Assembly: GCA_018389105.1 (NCBI GenBank)
Contig: JACATO010000631.1
Coordinates: 992,001 to 1,056,000 of the forward strand
DNA: 64,000 bases
Origin: Nautilus pompilius
Lineage: Eukaryota; Mollusca; Cephalopoda; Nautilida; Nautilidae
Direction: 5' to 3'
In this document: piece by piece, positions 13,401 to 27,624 of the stretch
Numbering within the stretch: position 1 is the stretch's first letter
Layout: the number at the start of each line of letters is the position of its first letter
Notes under the pieces: model-generated
What the model was told of the DNA's origin: nothing
The model's database searches: none
The model's input: only the letters and a program-made list of their open reading frames with translations
Program-made: the position numbers and the translations under genes

Positions 13401-16400
13401 AAAGAAAGAACATTTTTTTAGCTTAGCTCTGCATCAAATGCACAACTTAAATTAGTTCTAAGTTGTTGGCACATTAATCAGACATCACTAGCAAATTTTT
13501 ATTGGAAATAATCTCAAGTCTGAGCTACCAAAATGAAAAATATTTTGTTTTACAATTAATGATTTTTTATAGTTTAATAAACTGATTAATAATTATCTTT
13601 TGTAGGAGTTACTTGAATTTCCTCACAGAAGAAATTATCGACCCTTATAAGTAAGTATCATGAGCATGTTATGATATACAGTAGATATTAATTCAGGCTA
13701 CAGTCAACTAGCCACGAAGTTAAATAATTTTAGAATTGGTTTCTTTAGAAAACTAAAGTTAGCAAAAGTACCAAAATAAGTTAATATATTTGTTTGTAAA
13801 AGTGAGAGGACATCCAAACCTTACCAAAGCATTTGTACTAAAACATTTGCAAGGGATGTAATTTAAATATATAAAGAGGGAAATATCTCATTTAATTAAT
13901 GTAGGTAGTTGTTAAAAAATAATTTAAATAATATCCTAAAATATGATGGCAAAGTCAAGGTTAAAAAAAATTATCTTTGTAGTCTTTTCCTAAAACGATA
14001 ATGATGTTATAACAACAGAGGTAGTGATAAAAGCTAAAAAGAGTATGTAAAGTATAATAAACTAAATGCCATGTAAATGTGATTAATGATAATGATAGTT
14101 GTTTTGATTCTTCACATCAGCCATTAAAGATGTTGGAGTAAAGATAAGCTTTGTTCATTGTAAGAGATGGCTGTCTTATACATAACATTACAACATGAAA
14201 CAAATGGACCAAAATAGAAAAAATTCATAATTAAATGATTTTTATCAAAAGATTTGGCCCATTTTTAATGTAACTAGAGAAAGGAGACAAGCTTGTAAAA
14301 CTAAATGTGTAAGTTTCTTTCCCTGATGTCTTTAAAGTAGCACTTTCTTTGATCGTTATGCATACCTCTTATAGCACCGTCTCTTATAGTGCTGTTCCAT
14401 TACAATGCTCTTTATCTTGGAGGAAAACTCCTATCTGTTATAATGATCTCCTGTAGCGCTCTGTTTACCAAGAACATATTTTGACCACTAAGAGTTATGC
14501 CTGTATATGGACATCAGTAATCAGATTCTAGCATGTCACTTTACAGAGAAGAAAGGTTGTTATGGTTTATAGAACTTTTGATTACCTTTGAAAACGTTGA
14601 CATCATAATGCTGTAATTATTTATCATTCCCTGACCTATCTTTATTGAGGCAGTGTGGTGGTAGACTAATGGAATGCTAACATTGAGGTCCCAAGTTTGA
14701 ATCTCAACCAGGATTGGCTCAGTTTGGCATACCTACCTAGCATGATTTTTTTCTTGCTCTTCTTCACCAGTCATTGGCATTGGCTTCTTCTGGGATCTCT
14801 GATTTCCTCCCATATCTATAAATGAAGAGTTCTAGTAGGAACTTTTGCATCCCAACCCCTCCCAGTTATCTTTCACATGTCTGCCAGGCTATCCCCAAAA
14901 AATTTATGAAAGTTCTGCTGTCAAAGGAATATCCCTTCTCTTTTTTTCTCCTGTGCATAATTTTCCCTTAACATCTTCCAGAATTCTTAAAGGTTTATTG
15001 GACTTTTCTTGGTGTTAATCTGTTCTGAGAATTTAAGATAAGTATTTTATAAATCAGTCAGAAGAAAACAAAACCTAACATACATCAATTGGTACATCTT
15101 GTATATGTGGTTATTTTTTTTTGTCTTCTCCCTCTTGCATAAAAATCATCATCTTGAGAAACATCAACGTTGAAATATAAATTGCATCTTAAGGACAATT
15201 TTGGTTAGTTTGCTTAAATGTTATTATACAACTGAGGAGATACACAAGGAATCTGATTACCTTGACCACAATGATATGGAATGACTGGCTTTTATTTTCT
15301 GCTTGTTATTTGCAGATCTGCAATATTTACTAAAGTTCTTTTGCTTTCTCGTTACAGAAATCTTCCACGAGCAATAATCATATCCATGGTGATTGTGACA
15401 TTAATCTATCTCGTTGCTAATGTAGCCTACCTCACCATACTGACGCCAGTGGAGATGCTCACATCCTCTGCTGTTGCTGTGGTAAGAAAGCTTGAATAGT
15501 TTCAGATTTGATTGTTGACCTCAGCCATGTTTTCACCTTTCTTATTGTGCTAAACAACCTTTCTACTGTACAGGTTGTTAATGGTAATGTTAGAGCAATA
15601 TTGATTGTTTGAAGAATGGAAGGGAATAGATCAGTGAACTCTAATAACTCAATGAATACATTTTTTTGATTTGCTAAGATGTTGCTCCCTCTTTTTGGAC
15701 CACATCTCAAACCAGGTGACAGCTTCAGCTTCCAAGTTTTCAATTTTATACACTTCATTCAATTGTAGGATTTAGTTTTTGGATTCTTCATGTCCATTGT
15801 GCATCATTTGTACAGGATGAAGGAAAGAAAGACAGAAATTTTGTTTATTTTCTGCAGCAAACCGGCTCTCTAGTGATGAAATGATTGAGTCCAAATATGG
15901 TATAAACAATGCTTGATGGGCCATCAATATTAGATTGAAATGTCTGCCCTCTGCACTGTCTGGGAACAGATAATTCAATATTCAACTTTGACAAATGTTA
16001 TACTTTAGTGAAAATCTTGTTGAATTATTGTTGTTCTTTTTTAAATGGTGATCATGAAACACACTTATAAACTCCTGAGCATGATCATACACTTTTATGA
16101 CATCAAGTTCAACAGCTTGAAGAGCTTGTGTTACAGATTCTGGCATTGCCGAATAATTAGAAATTACAATCAGACAAAAAATAAATGTCCTTGTGCTTCA
16201 AGCGGATTAATTTGGTGTGCATTTTGTATTTTACCTGAAGCTGTAGTGGGCAATATGCTTAACTGATCAAAAATGCATTCAAAGTTGTAAGAAATTCTAA
16301 TAATTTTGTTTTTTGCAGTTTAAAATGTTTCAGATAATAGTGGACACTTGAGAAAAGATCTTCTCTTTGGACTCTCACAGAAAAATAGTATGATATCTTT

Positions 16401-19400
16401 GATTGTACCAATGATATTACATATCTCAGGTACACAGTTCAAGTTGTTCACAACCAGACTGAGTTTATAAACAGCACAATGGACAAACAGCTTTTGGACA
16501 CCTACATTTTGTGGTAGCTTGCACACCCCATTCTTTTTCTGCCATCATAGAGCATCCATCGTATCCTTGGCCATGTAGTTTCTCTGTACTCAATCCAAAC
16601 TTTGTGATCAATGATAGCATTGGCAATGGAAGTAGCATCCAGTTCATAGAGTCTTGTGAATCCAAGAAATTCTTCTTGGATAATATTTTCAATGTTCATT
16701 GTGCTGACAAAACATAAACCAAATGACAATTGCACCTTTCTAGATATGTCAGCGCTTTCATCAGCAATTATTGACAATCCAGTGGAATTGTTTGCAGAGA
16801 AACTATTTCTTCCCTGATAGTTTCTTCACAAAGAATGATTAGTTCGTTTTCTACATGGACAGATGTTTAGTGAGCATTAACTGGAGCATTTTCCAAATGG
16901 TTTTGTAGCATTACATCTCATCTCATCTCACCTAACTCAATATGAAAATTAAACAAACTTTGAACATTTTCAGTTTTGCTTCCTTTTCCACATTAAGCAG
17001 TGTCAAGTGCACAACAAAGTGCAATGGTTGACTGTTGAATATAATACTTTTCAGTTCTGTTCAAAGCACTGTCCTGTTGACACACAATGTTCATTTCTGG
17101 TTTTTTCCTGACACCCAAAAAGTTAGTTGCAGCCACCTGCATATTTCTGTGCTAAGCAGTAAGAATATGCCATCTTTCACTTTCAGGAAAATCTTTATAT
17201 CTTGTAAAATCTGCCATGGTGAAGGTTCTCTGTGTTCCATAATGGACTGGTTGTTGCTCCCAACCTTGTGGATATTTGCCAATGATTGTATGAGTCAATA
17301 TTTAGAGTTTACCTGCTTCTCATATGTTGACTTTCACTCTGAGATTGAATTTATTCATGGAATTTTAAGGTAGAATTGATTTTCCATTTCTCTCATTTAA
17401 TCCAGTACTTGGAGAGTAAGTACTGTGTATACTATCAATCGCAAAACTTTCTGTACAAACTGTATCTTTAAAAAAGGTGGTTCATTTGGACATCCCTTAT
17501 CTTGGTTTCTATACTATTCAATTAAAAGGACAACTAATGAGTTTTTAAAATTATTTTCTGTATTTAAAAATTTGCTACTCAAAATTTAATATAATTGGTT
17601 CATTCTGTTTTTTAAGGACAGAATTTTTATCCCTGGCAGGTTGCAGCCATTCAGTGATATCCCTGTAGGGCCACTGAAATCAGCAACACCATCTACCTAT
17701 ATAGGAGAGATGTAGTGCACATCTGTAATATTTTCTCCTAAACCATTTGGAACTCAATTCTGGCCACAACTTTTTTTTTTTATTGAAGAACGTAAAAATT
17801 TTGGCTATATCACCTACTTATTTCAAGTTACAGATGATAGAATCTTAATTATCAAACACTTCAAGCCTGTCCTTAATTACCAAATTTCTTCTATTTTTAA
17901 TTTATTTTTTGCTTTTCAAAAAAAAGCTAATAATTATTATAAGTTACTACATTAACTTGTGCTTCTGTAGAACATTGCTGTATTTGTCCTTTTGCTAAAT
18001 TGGTTGAAAATGACATGAATAGTTAGAAGTATCCTAGGTTTGTATATTTTTCTCAGTTAATGTTTTTAATGCTATAAATTCTTTTTCTCTTATTCTATTT
18101 TTAGAGATTCCATTTTGAATTTTGGTATTTTTAAAAATTTAATTTTAAAACGTCATCTGTTTTTTTGTTTATGTTTCTATTATACAATTATTATATCCTG
18201 TATTTAGTTCCATATATGTTTGATGATCAAGAGTTAGCTTTATTGGATAACCTTTAATAAAAAAAAACAGCAGCCATTTTGGAGGCTGGAAGAAATCTTT
18301 TCTTTAATGAGAAATACTTGTAAATAGGTAGAGAAATCTTTGTACATCTCTCCGTCTGCAGTGAGATCTTGACACCTGCTGCCTAATATGGACAGTTGAT
18401 CAGAACACACTTATTAGCTCAAAGTGGCAGATTCTTGCGGGAATGATGTATTTTTATTAACAAGAAAATTTTAAAAAGGCAGATAAGTGTTTTCATATGG
18501 TGAATTCACAATTCTGAAAATCAGTGCATATTTCACTGTTTCATGCATTTTACAAACTTTAAGGAATTATTTTATTAATCAGTTTCTTTTCCACACAAAT
18601 ACCAAAATGTTTATTCTAATAAAAAAACTATTTTTGTTTTGTTTTTTCTGAAGACATTTGCTGAACGAACCATTGGGTTCATGGCTTGGATTATGCCTTT
18701 GTTGATTGCTATATCAGTGGTGGGATCCATGAATGGATCATGTCTGTCAATGTCTAGGCAAGTACTCTTAATAATTAGTTGTAGTACTCTTCTTATTAAT
18801 GATATTGTAAATTGGTATAATAATTTAGCATAAAACCTATTGACATTGTTGTTTTAATATAGTCAAGTATAAAAAGGCCATGAGACCTTCCATTGCTGTT
18901 CTCAAATTATTATTTTGATTATTATTCTCTTATTACACAGGTTGTTTTTTATGGGTGCAAGGTATGGTCACCTGCCCAGCATAATGTCAATGATAAATTA
19001 CAAGACCCTGACTCCGGCCCCATCACTTTTAGGAATTGTAAGTACAATGTGATCGACTTCTCAAACTGTTAAACATTCTTTCAATTACTAATTGTCTCTA
19101 CATTTTAAAGGATTTTGTTTTTGCTTTGTGGATATATTCAGTAATAGACATAAGAAACATGTCTGTCCGGCTTTTGTGTTTACTGACTGTTTATAGATTC
19201 TCATTTGTTTATTAAATTTATTATGTTTTTAATGTAACCCCCCCCCTAAACAAAATATTCATTTACTGTTAGTAAAAGATAGTAAAAATCCCATTGAGGA
19301 ACAACTTTAATTTTAATCTGATCTTCATCAGTCATAAAGTACTATTGAAGATCTGCCAAAATCACCAATCTTAGATAATTAATTGTCTTATGTGTAATTA

Positions 19401-22400
19401 ATATCTTGCATAATTATTTCAGAAGCCACCATTTTGTGATTGAGATATTTTTAAAATGAAATTAAAAGAAAAGAAAAAACTGGTGGCATCATAACCCATT
19501 TAAAACTGTATAACACTGCATGACTATGGTACACCACCACTGAATGTCACAATTCTAGGCTTGAATACGATGCACACAAAGTTGTTTTGTGGTCTTCTTG
19601 ACTGGAGAGCTGTAATTTTGGTTGTAAAATTTTGTAAAGAAGACAAGTTTAGATTTTCTGACCTATCCTTGTTAAAGGTGTAGGTGAGTCACAACAAAAT
19701 GTTTATATTTATGGAGTAAATAAAATCTCTGTATTAATATAATTCATTGTTCCTTGAAGGTTTTGTGAAATAAGCTTAACTACAAATACTAGACTTGTTT
19801 CTAGTTTAGTTTGTAGATGTCTACGAAGAAATCTTTCAAAATTTTATAATGATTTAAAACTTGTCAGAGATAGTGTCACTAACGCATTCTTTAGTTATTT
19901 GAGACAAAATATTTAGAGAGATTTGCATCTAATACATACTTTCAAGTGTTTGTGCATTTGTTTGTTACTCTTTTATGTCCAAACCATAGCACATAGAGGC
20001 CCCAAATTTTCGGTGTAGGTACTTCAGATTCTGGGCAGGGTTTTAAAGCTATCATACATTAGCCATGAAGGCCATTTTGACACCAGATTACACTTAGTTC
20101 ACTGCACTCATTCAAAATAGGTGACCTAGCAGCCTCAAAGCACGATGAAGGTAGCTCAAGATCAAAGGGTACCAGAGCCTGGCCTTAAAGGCCAACAAAA
20201 GCCACCTTTCAATGTTCAGAGTTACTACAGCTTCACAGTACTCATTCAACTCAGAAGTGACCACAGATTTTAATTTTTCAACAGTCAGCCTTGAAGGTTG
20301 TATGAAAGCCATCATGGCACGTTTTGTTATCACACATGGTATAACTTTGAAAACTAAGAAGAGAAATTCATTTAGTAGTTTGCTACAGGTTTGTCATCAC
20401 CTTCTAAGCCAGCTCCATATTGGTCAGGCACTTTTTCAGATTCCTAAACAAGTCAGCTGAAACACAACCATTATGCAATTTTCAAAAGTCCACATTTTCT
20501 CATAATTCTTTTTTTTAAAGTTAAAAATAAACTGAGCTCTTATGGAACAAAGTTAAATTTAAATATACAGCTTGTAGAATGTTAATAAATGTATCATTAG
20601 CATCAATTCAGTGATCAATCAATGATTGTGCATTAAAAAAAAAAAACAAAATTTCTTTTTGAAGCTGATATAAAACCTTTTTATAAAAAGGTATCTTTCC
20701 CCATGCAGCGCTGGGTGCTCAAGATTGTTAGAACATATTCCATTAGTAATTGATGTGGTGACTAGTTCAGATTGATGTTGATGATGTTATTAATGGTGAC
20801 CATGATACCCAGCATAAAAACCACATAAATATACTCTACACCCTAGAGACTTAGAATAATCCATGATAGTTTCCCATCTCCTCGTCTGAAGTAAACTAAA
20901 ATATACTAAAATATATATTGAAGCTTGACCTCAAAAAGAAAATTTTATTATGGCACATTATCAATGAACCCCCCCCCCAACAATAAGGTCACATAATATC
21001 TGCTTTGGCTTTATCTTGCAAAATCTTTGTTTTGTCAGTCTTTATTTTTCTATCAGTTAACTTACTGATTGATCTTTCTTTCAACACTAAAGTCACAAAA
21101 TAAAAATAGTGCATGTATATTACCTGAAGTAAAATCTCTACTGCTGGGATTCCCAAATGTTAATTGTAACAAGGACTGAAATGTTATAGGAATCTTCGAG
21201 ATTACATCATCTTCTAACTTTGTCACCAATTAATTGTCTTAAAACTTTTTTTTATTTCTTTCCTTGAATTTTTACTTGGTAACATTTACTTTTTTAAAAA
21301 AAAAACAACCTCAATTTAAGGAATTACAGTCATAAATAAATGAATACATGAAAATTATCATCTGTTGAAAACTAATAGTTTTTGGGACAGAGAGAGAACT
21401 AGTCTGTGTGGAGTGCGGAGGAGTTGCATCTACAATGTTCTGGAAGTCGTCTTGCATAAACAACAATGGTTTCCTGTCACCCATGAGTAAATTAGAAAAA
21501 TCCTATACAGTAACTGTTTAGATTAATTTATTTTTAATATGAGAAGAAACTACAAATTCAAAAGTTTTAATAAATGCCAACAAACTGGGCAGATAAACTC
21601 TTGATCACTGGTACATTGCATAATCTGTGAAGTATTTTTGACTCTTCGTAACTATTTTCTGTACTCTGCTTTGTATTGCAATTCTAAGTGTACAGTTTTT
21701 TAGTATATTAACAGACAAAGGGTAGATGGGAGTAACGTTTATTGCTTTAAGCAGGATACATATAGGCAGAAGACTTGATCTTTGTTCATAGATGCATTTT
21801 CTTTGTGCAAATGACAAATGCTACAAAAAAATCTTAAAAGTATTAACAATCTTAAAATATTTTCACCAACATGTTCATTTTCACTGCTAACCAGGCCTTA
21901 TCTGTTGTAATAAAGATTCTGAAGTCTTCTACTCGGTGGTTAAGTATCACTGGCATAGAATAAGGTATCTATAGTATAAACTGAACCCCAACAGTTTTAA
22001 TGTATTACCATTATTCATGATCCAGATTCAGTTATGGACTACCTAGTTACGAACTCTCAAATATTAGAAGTAATTAAGTAGAGACTGACATCATGTGTCT
22101 GAGCTATTTTATAGCAAGAGTAAAACTTGTAAAAGCATAATATTATCATACCGTCTTGCACAGTTACAAAAAAACAAACAAAAAATATTCATATTTAGAC
22201 ATGAGAGGAAAAACAAATATAGTATCAGCAACGTAGCTGAACATTTCTGGAAAATTGGATTTTTTTTATTGCTAGCTAAATCCATCTTGAATCAAAAGTG
22301 GCTGAGTCAGAGAAATTAAAGGGGACAGACATAATGATGCAAACTATTCATCCAGCCATTGATCAGTTTTGGTGATTACAGTTCTCCAAGATAAAACAAT

Positions 22401-25400
22401 CATCATAATTCTGATGGAGACTCAAAAATAATTTTATAGTCTGATTATTAAATATTCTTGTGAAGCAATGTACAAATTGATACAAGACAAACTGGTCATG
22501 TTGGAACATAACTAACAGCTGTACTTTGAAGGAAATCCCTTCTTGTGTACTGGGCTTTAGTATAAGATAGTGTATAAGTAAATTAGGGATGGTTTAATCC
22601 CAAAAATATGATGTTTTAATTATAGTGCACTGTAATTATATTTATCATCTAATATGGATCTAAATGTGAGGTTAATTTTCTTGTATAATGTATTACAACA
22701 TGTCTCCTGATTTTATCAACCTTGAGAAGTTCTTGAATTTTGTTTTAGCACTTCAAAGATTTCTTATTGCTTTTTTGGATGTAATATTGAAAATTGTAGG
22801 GCTCAAGGCTATGATGGCACAAGGAAAATTCAAAGTTGAAGCTCATAGAATAAGTGGAAATTAGAGCAGTAGGTGTCCATTGCTAAATCCATGCACTAAA
22901 TTTACCTGTTCAACACACTTTTTTTGGAAACTCCCTCATGCATGACTTTTTGGCATGAATAGCAAAACTAGCAAATTTTTAAAAGATTCTCCTAAATGTC
23001 TAGCAATAACTCAAAATCTTGCAAAATCTGCTGAATGTTCTCAAACACACAGAGACACACAAAACACACACACCCACACACACACACACACACATTGCAT
23101 CCTACTTGTTTCACGGTTAAATTCCATTCTTTAGGAGCAATCATACCTGGAGATCTTACCTGAAGTACTGGAGACTATACAAGATTAGTCAGGGGAGACA
23201 ACCTTGTCAAATCTAAAACAGTGAGCTCTCAGGAAAAGTTGCAGCAATTCAACTTTGTCTTATTTTTGAAAATAGCCTTGAGGATTTTCAAAATTACTGA
23301 TTGGACCAGTAAACTTATCCAGTCTGAAAGAACATTATCTGGGGGTGGGTGTGAAATTTGTTGAACTTGCTGTTAAAAAAAACTTGCTTCTTTGAGAAAT
23401 GACTTTGAATCTATTTTGGATAATGCAGTCTCAGATTCTGCATGCAGATGTTCTAACCCTGCCCCAACATCAATTTCTTTTTTTGGCAGTCACAAATCCA
23501 CAAACTTTAAATCCTGAAAGATTGTTTCTTTCTGAAAAATTGTGATATGGCTGCCATTTCAGTAGAATCATGTGTAATGAATAGATTGATACCCATTTTA
23601 ATATTGAATGGAAAGCTTCTGTTGCCTTCACATAGGGTGGAATACCCAAATCTTATTTGAAATCTTTTTTGTGAACTTTTCAGCACAACTTTAATTCAGT
23701 TTTGGAAAATCTCCAACTCAAAAAAAAAAATGTATCTAGCATTACTGAAATCAAACAGGCTGTCAGAGAGAGTGGGGTAAAAAGGTTATGATTGGTTATT
23801 CAAGTTGTGTAACCTTTCAAATTGTGTTTGCTGTCAGCTGCAACCACAGCCTTTTCAGCACATCAGAAAACTCAAAACTTATTTGCGTAGTGCAGTGTTG
23901 CAGCAGAGGTTCAATCATCCCTCTATTATAAGATCATATCCAGAAACTGACATACTTGATCTTAAAATTTGTGTGAATTGTTTTATTTCATTTGGTGACA
24001 CTAAATGTTTAATCCATTTACTCTATTGTGTATGTGTATACATCATCATTTTTTTTGTTTTTGTGCTAATATACCTAATGAAAATAAGGAAACAGCCTTT
24101 TCATAGTTTTGTAGCTAGGTCATAATTCCACAAAATTCTTCTTTCTGAAACTTGCATGCCGCCTCATCTGATATTCAAATGTTTTCTACATACCTGGTGA
24201 GTGAGTGACTGGATTTTTTATTTTCTCAAATTTTCCAGATGGTTTTAACCTTAATAATGCAGTCCTCAGAAAATATTTTCTATCTCATTGAAACCATGGG
24301 TTTTGGGTTTTCCACCGTTTTGACTTTGGTGTTTGCCGGACTGATCTACTTAAGGTGGAAAGAACCAGACCTGCCCAGACCAATCAAGGTAAACTTGTTT
24401 TCCTGGCCCCATACTGACCAGATTTATAGTTTAATTGCTTGTTGTTTGCATGCACTCTGTTACATAATTTTGGGAAAACAAACAAACAAGGAGATGGCTC
24501 CAGTTCTGACAGTTTGTGTGTGTGTCTTTATTTCACAATGGCGTCACCTCGTATGCTCACAATATTCATGCATATTCATGCAAAAATCCTTAACACATTC
24601 GGGGCAGCAGGAAGTTCTTCACCAAGCAAGAGTATGTGGCGTCTTAGTCGAGGTTGTGGAAACCATGTGGTTCCCTAAGCCTTGTGCAGCCCAAATACTG
24701 CTGCTTATATCTAGTAAAGTATTGTCTTTGTTCTAGCTGCCACTGGGTCTTCCCATCATGCTGTTCTTTGGAAGCGTCGCACTTCTTGTGATTACAGTAT
24801 ACCAGAAACCTGAGGAGAGCCTTGTTGCATGCTACTGATGGGAGTTGGGATTCCGTTTTATTTCATTGGTGTTGTTTGGTCAAAACCGCCAGCCATCCAG
24901 AACAAACTTGGTATGTAGTTGTCTTCATCTAACAACTTCAAAGTAATAAACTGGCCAGTTAAATAGGGACTGCATGGAAGGGATAGTTTTATTTTTTTTG
25001 GATTCCATCAAACTATAACTGAGACCATTTAGAATCTTTTTTTTTTTAAAGAAAGGACAAATTTGGGTAGACCTATTTCTTATCAGCTTTTGTTGGTTTA
25101 TTTATGTTTAAATGTATTAGACTTTAACAATTTTACTAGAATCACCCATCAGTAGATCTAGTCTCTGTGAAGAGTACTCTTTGTAAAAGACCAAATCTTT
25201 TAATTTAGCAGTTTCTTTTATCAATTAGGATAATACTACAATGTTCAAAAGAACCCCAGCTAAAGTAGCATCACCGTGTTGTCCAGCCTGGTTTCATTTG
25301 AATTTTTTTTTTTAGTATATATATATCGATGGAACAAAGTTCTGCAATAATCATTAAAAATGATATGTAAAAGTCTTTGAGACAGTGTATTAGGATAATC

Positions 25401-27577
25401 TTTCTGTCTGTAACCATTATCAACAGTCAACTTATAGAGATAAGAACTATAAATTGTGCTTCATAGTTATCTGCAGTTTAGGCTAACTGAAGATTAGCGA
25501 TACTGATACTGTCTCATTTATTTTCCTGTCTAAAATCAAAATATTTAAAACAAAGGGATAATATTTCTGAAGACATTGGTAATAGGGTCACTCAATTTTA
25601 ATATGTTGTTGGTTTTTTTCCCTTTAATTTATGGGTAGGAACATTACACTATATAGGAGAATGAGGTAGCTTAGATATCAAACAGATTTAAAATTAGGGC
25701 TACTTTTATTTTATGGTAGAAGACCTTGTAAATAATTCTAAGGCTATCATTTCTTCTTGTTGAACCCCTGTCTAAACTTTCAAGGTCAGAGGATGTCTCA
25801 CATCAGTGAGCTAGAAAGGTGATAGGTGTGGGTGTCAGCCTTGGTGACCAAGCAAGTTACCTAGTTACAGCTGGAGGCTGCAGGCATGTTGCAAGTCAAT
25901 CAAGAGCCACCTGTGGAATGGCTGGCTAGTAAAGATTTGGACTTGATTCTCAACCATGGCAACAACCCAGTTGTACTGACTGCCCCAGGCTTCCATTTCA
26001 TAGACTTTAGTATAAAAGGCAAGACAAACTTTGTATGCATTTAAAACAGTTAATTTGGGTATGGTTCTGCATTTTTAACATTAATGTTTATCCTTGTAAA
26101 CAGCCAACTTTAAATAAATAATCTTGTTTCTCTTTGCATGTAGGTAATTCAAATTCTATCCCTATAAAATATTACATGATCAAAAGAAGAAAAGTATTGA
26201 AAACAAATAAATATGCATTTTTAAAATATAAGTAACATTAGTTAATAAAAAAACAAAAAAGTGCATGGGGATTATTTGCTGTTATTGTTGTTTTAATCAT
26301 TTGGAGTTCTTTCCCCCTGTTTAGATTTGGGTGACATATGAAATAAATCCCCCCCTCCCATAGACTAAACATGTGGCCTGAAAATAAACTAGTTGAATAT
26401 ATATGCAGGTGCATCTCAAAAAATTAGAATATCATGGAAGAGTTCAATATTTTTTGTCAGTTATTTCAGAAAGTGGAAATTGTATATATTCTAGACTCAT
26501 TACATGTAAACTAAAATGTTCCAAACATTTTTTAATTTTAATTTTGATAATTACGGCCTACAGCTCAAAAAAATAGAAAAAAGGTATCTAAAAATATTAG
26601 AATATTTCATAAGATCACTTCATGCTTCCATCTGCTGACAAGCTTTATGGAGATGCTGGTTTCCTTTTCCAGCAGGACTTGGCACCTGCCCACAGTGCCA
26701 AAACTACTAGTAACTGGTTTGCTGACCATGGTATTACTGTGCTTGATTGGCTAGCCAACTCGCCTGACCTGGACCCCATAGAGAATCTATGGGATATTGT
26801 CAAGAGGAAGATGAGAGACAGCAGACCCAACAATACAGACGAGCTGAAGGTCGCTATCAAAGCAACCTGGGCTTCCATAACACCTCAGCAGTGCCATAGG
26901 TTGATCGCCTTCATGTCATGCCGCATTGATGCAGTGATTTGTGCAAAAGGAGCCCCGACCAAGTACTGAGTGCATAAATGAACATACTTTTCAGAAGTTC
27001 AGCATTTCTATATTATAAATCTTTTTTTTGTTGTTGATCTTATGAAATATTCTAATATTTTGAGATGGTGGATTTCTGATTTTTATGAGCTGTAGGCCGT
27101 AATCATCAAAATTAAAATTAAAAAATGCTTGAAACATTTTAGTTTACATGTAATGAGTCTAGAATATATACAATTTTCACTTTCTGAAATAACTGACAAA
27201 AATATTGAACTCTTCCATGATATTCTAATTTTTTGAGATGCACCTGTATATATAAAGTGAAATATAAACAAAACTTGTAATAAACAACAAAAATTACAAC
27301 ATTGTATTTGCTTATTTTCTTTTATTTTTTATCAGTTTTTTTTTTTTTTGTTTGATCTGTCAAAGATAATGGTATAGTGTGCACTCACTGGTTACTCTCA
27401 AGTTGTCATGGTGATTGAGTGTACTGTAACTCCTGAGGCTTTCAGGAAAAGCTGACTTCTATCTCCCTTCTTAGAGAGTTCAACAGTGGCTTAATAATAT
27501 CATATGGAATGGGATGCTTAATTTCTAGAGTCAATCTTCCTGGCACATACATTTCTGTTATTGTTATAACTATAATA

Positions 27578-27624
<47 letters not shown>

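Noticed and set aside
25790-25990. SINE shared with 13.30-13.40 kb in opposite orientation
   Set aside because: Only about 35 bp (ACCAAGCAAGTTAC and neighbours) match. This is too short to define an element by eye, so it is mentioned only as intron content.
26645-26878. Minus-strand frame of 77 codons
   Set aside because: It is antisense to the Tc1 transposase fragment.
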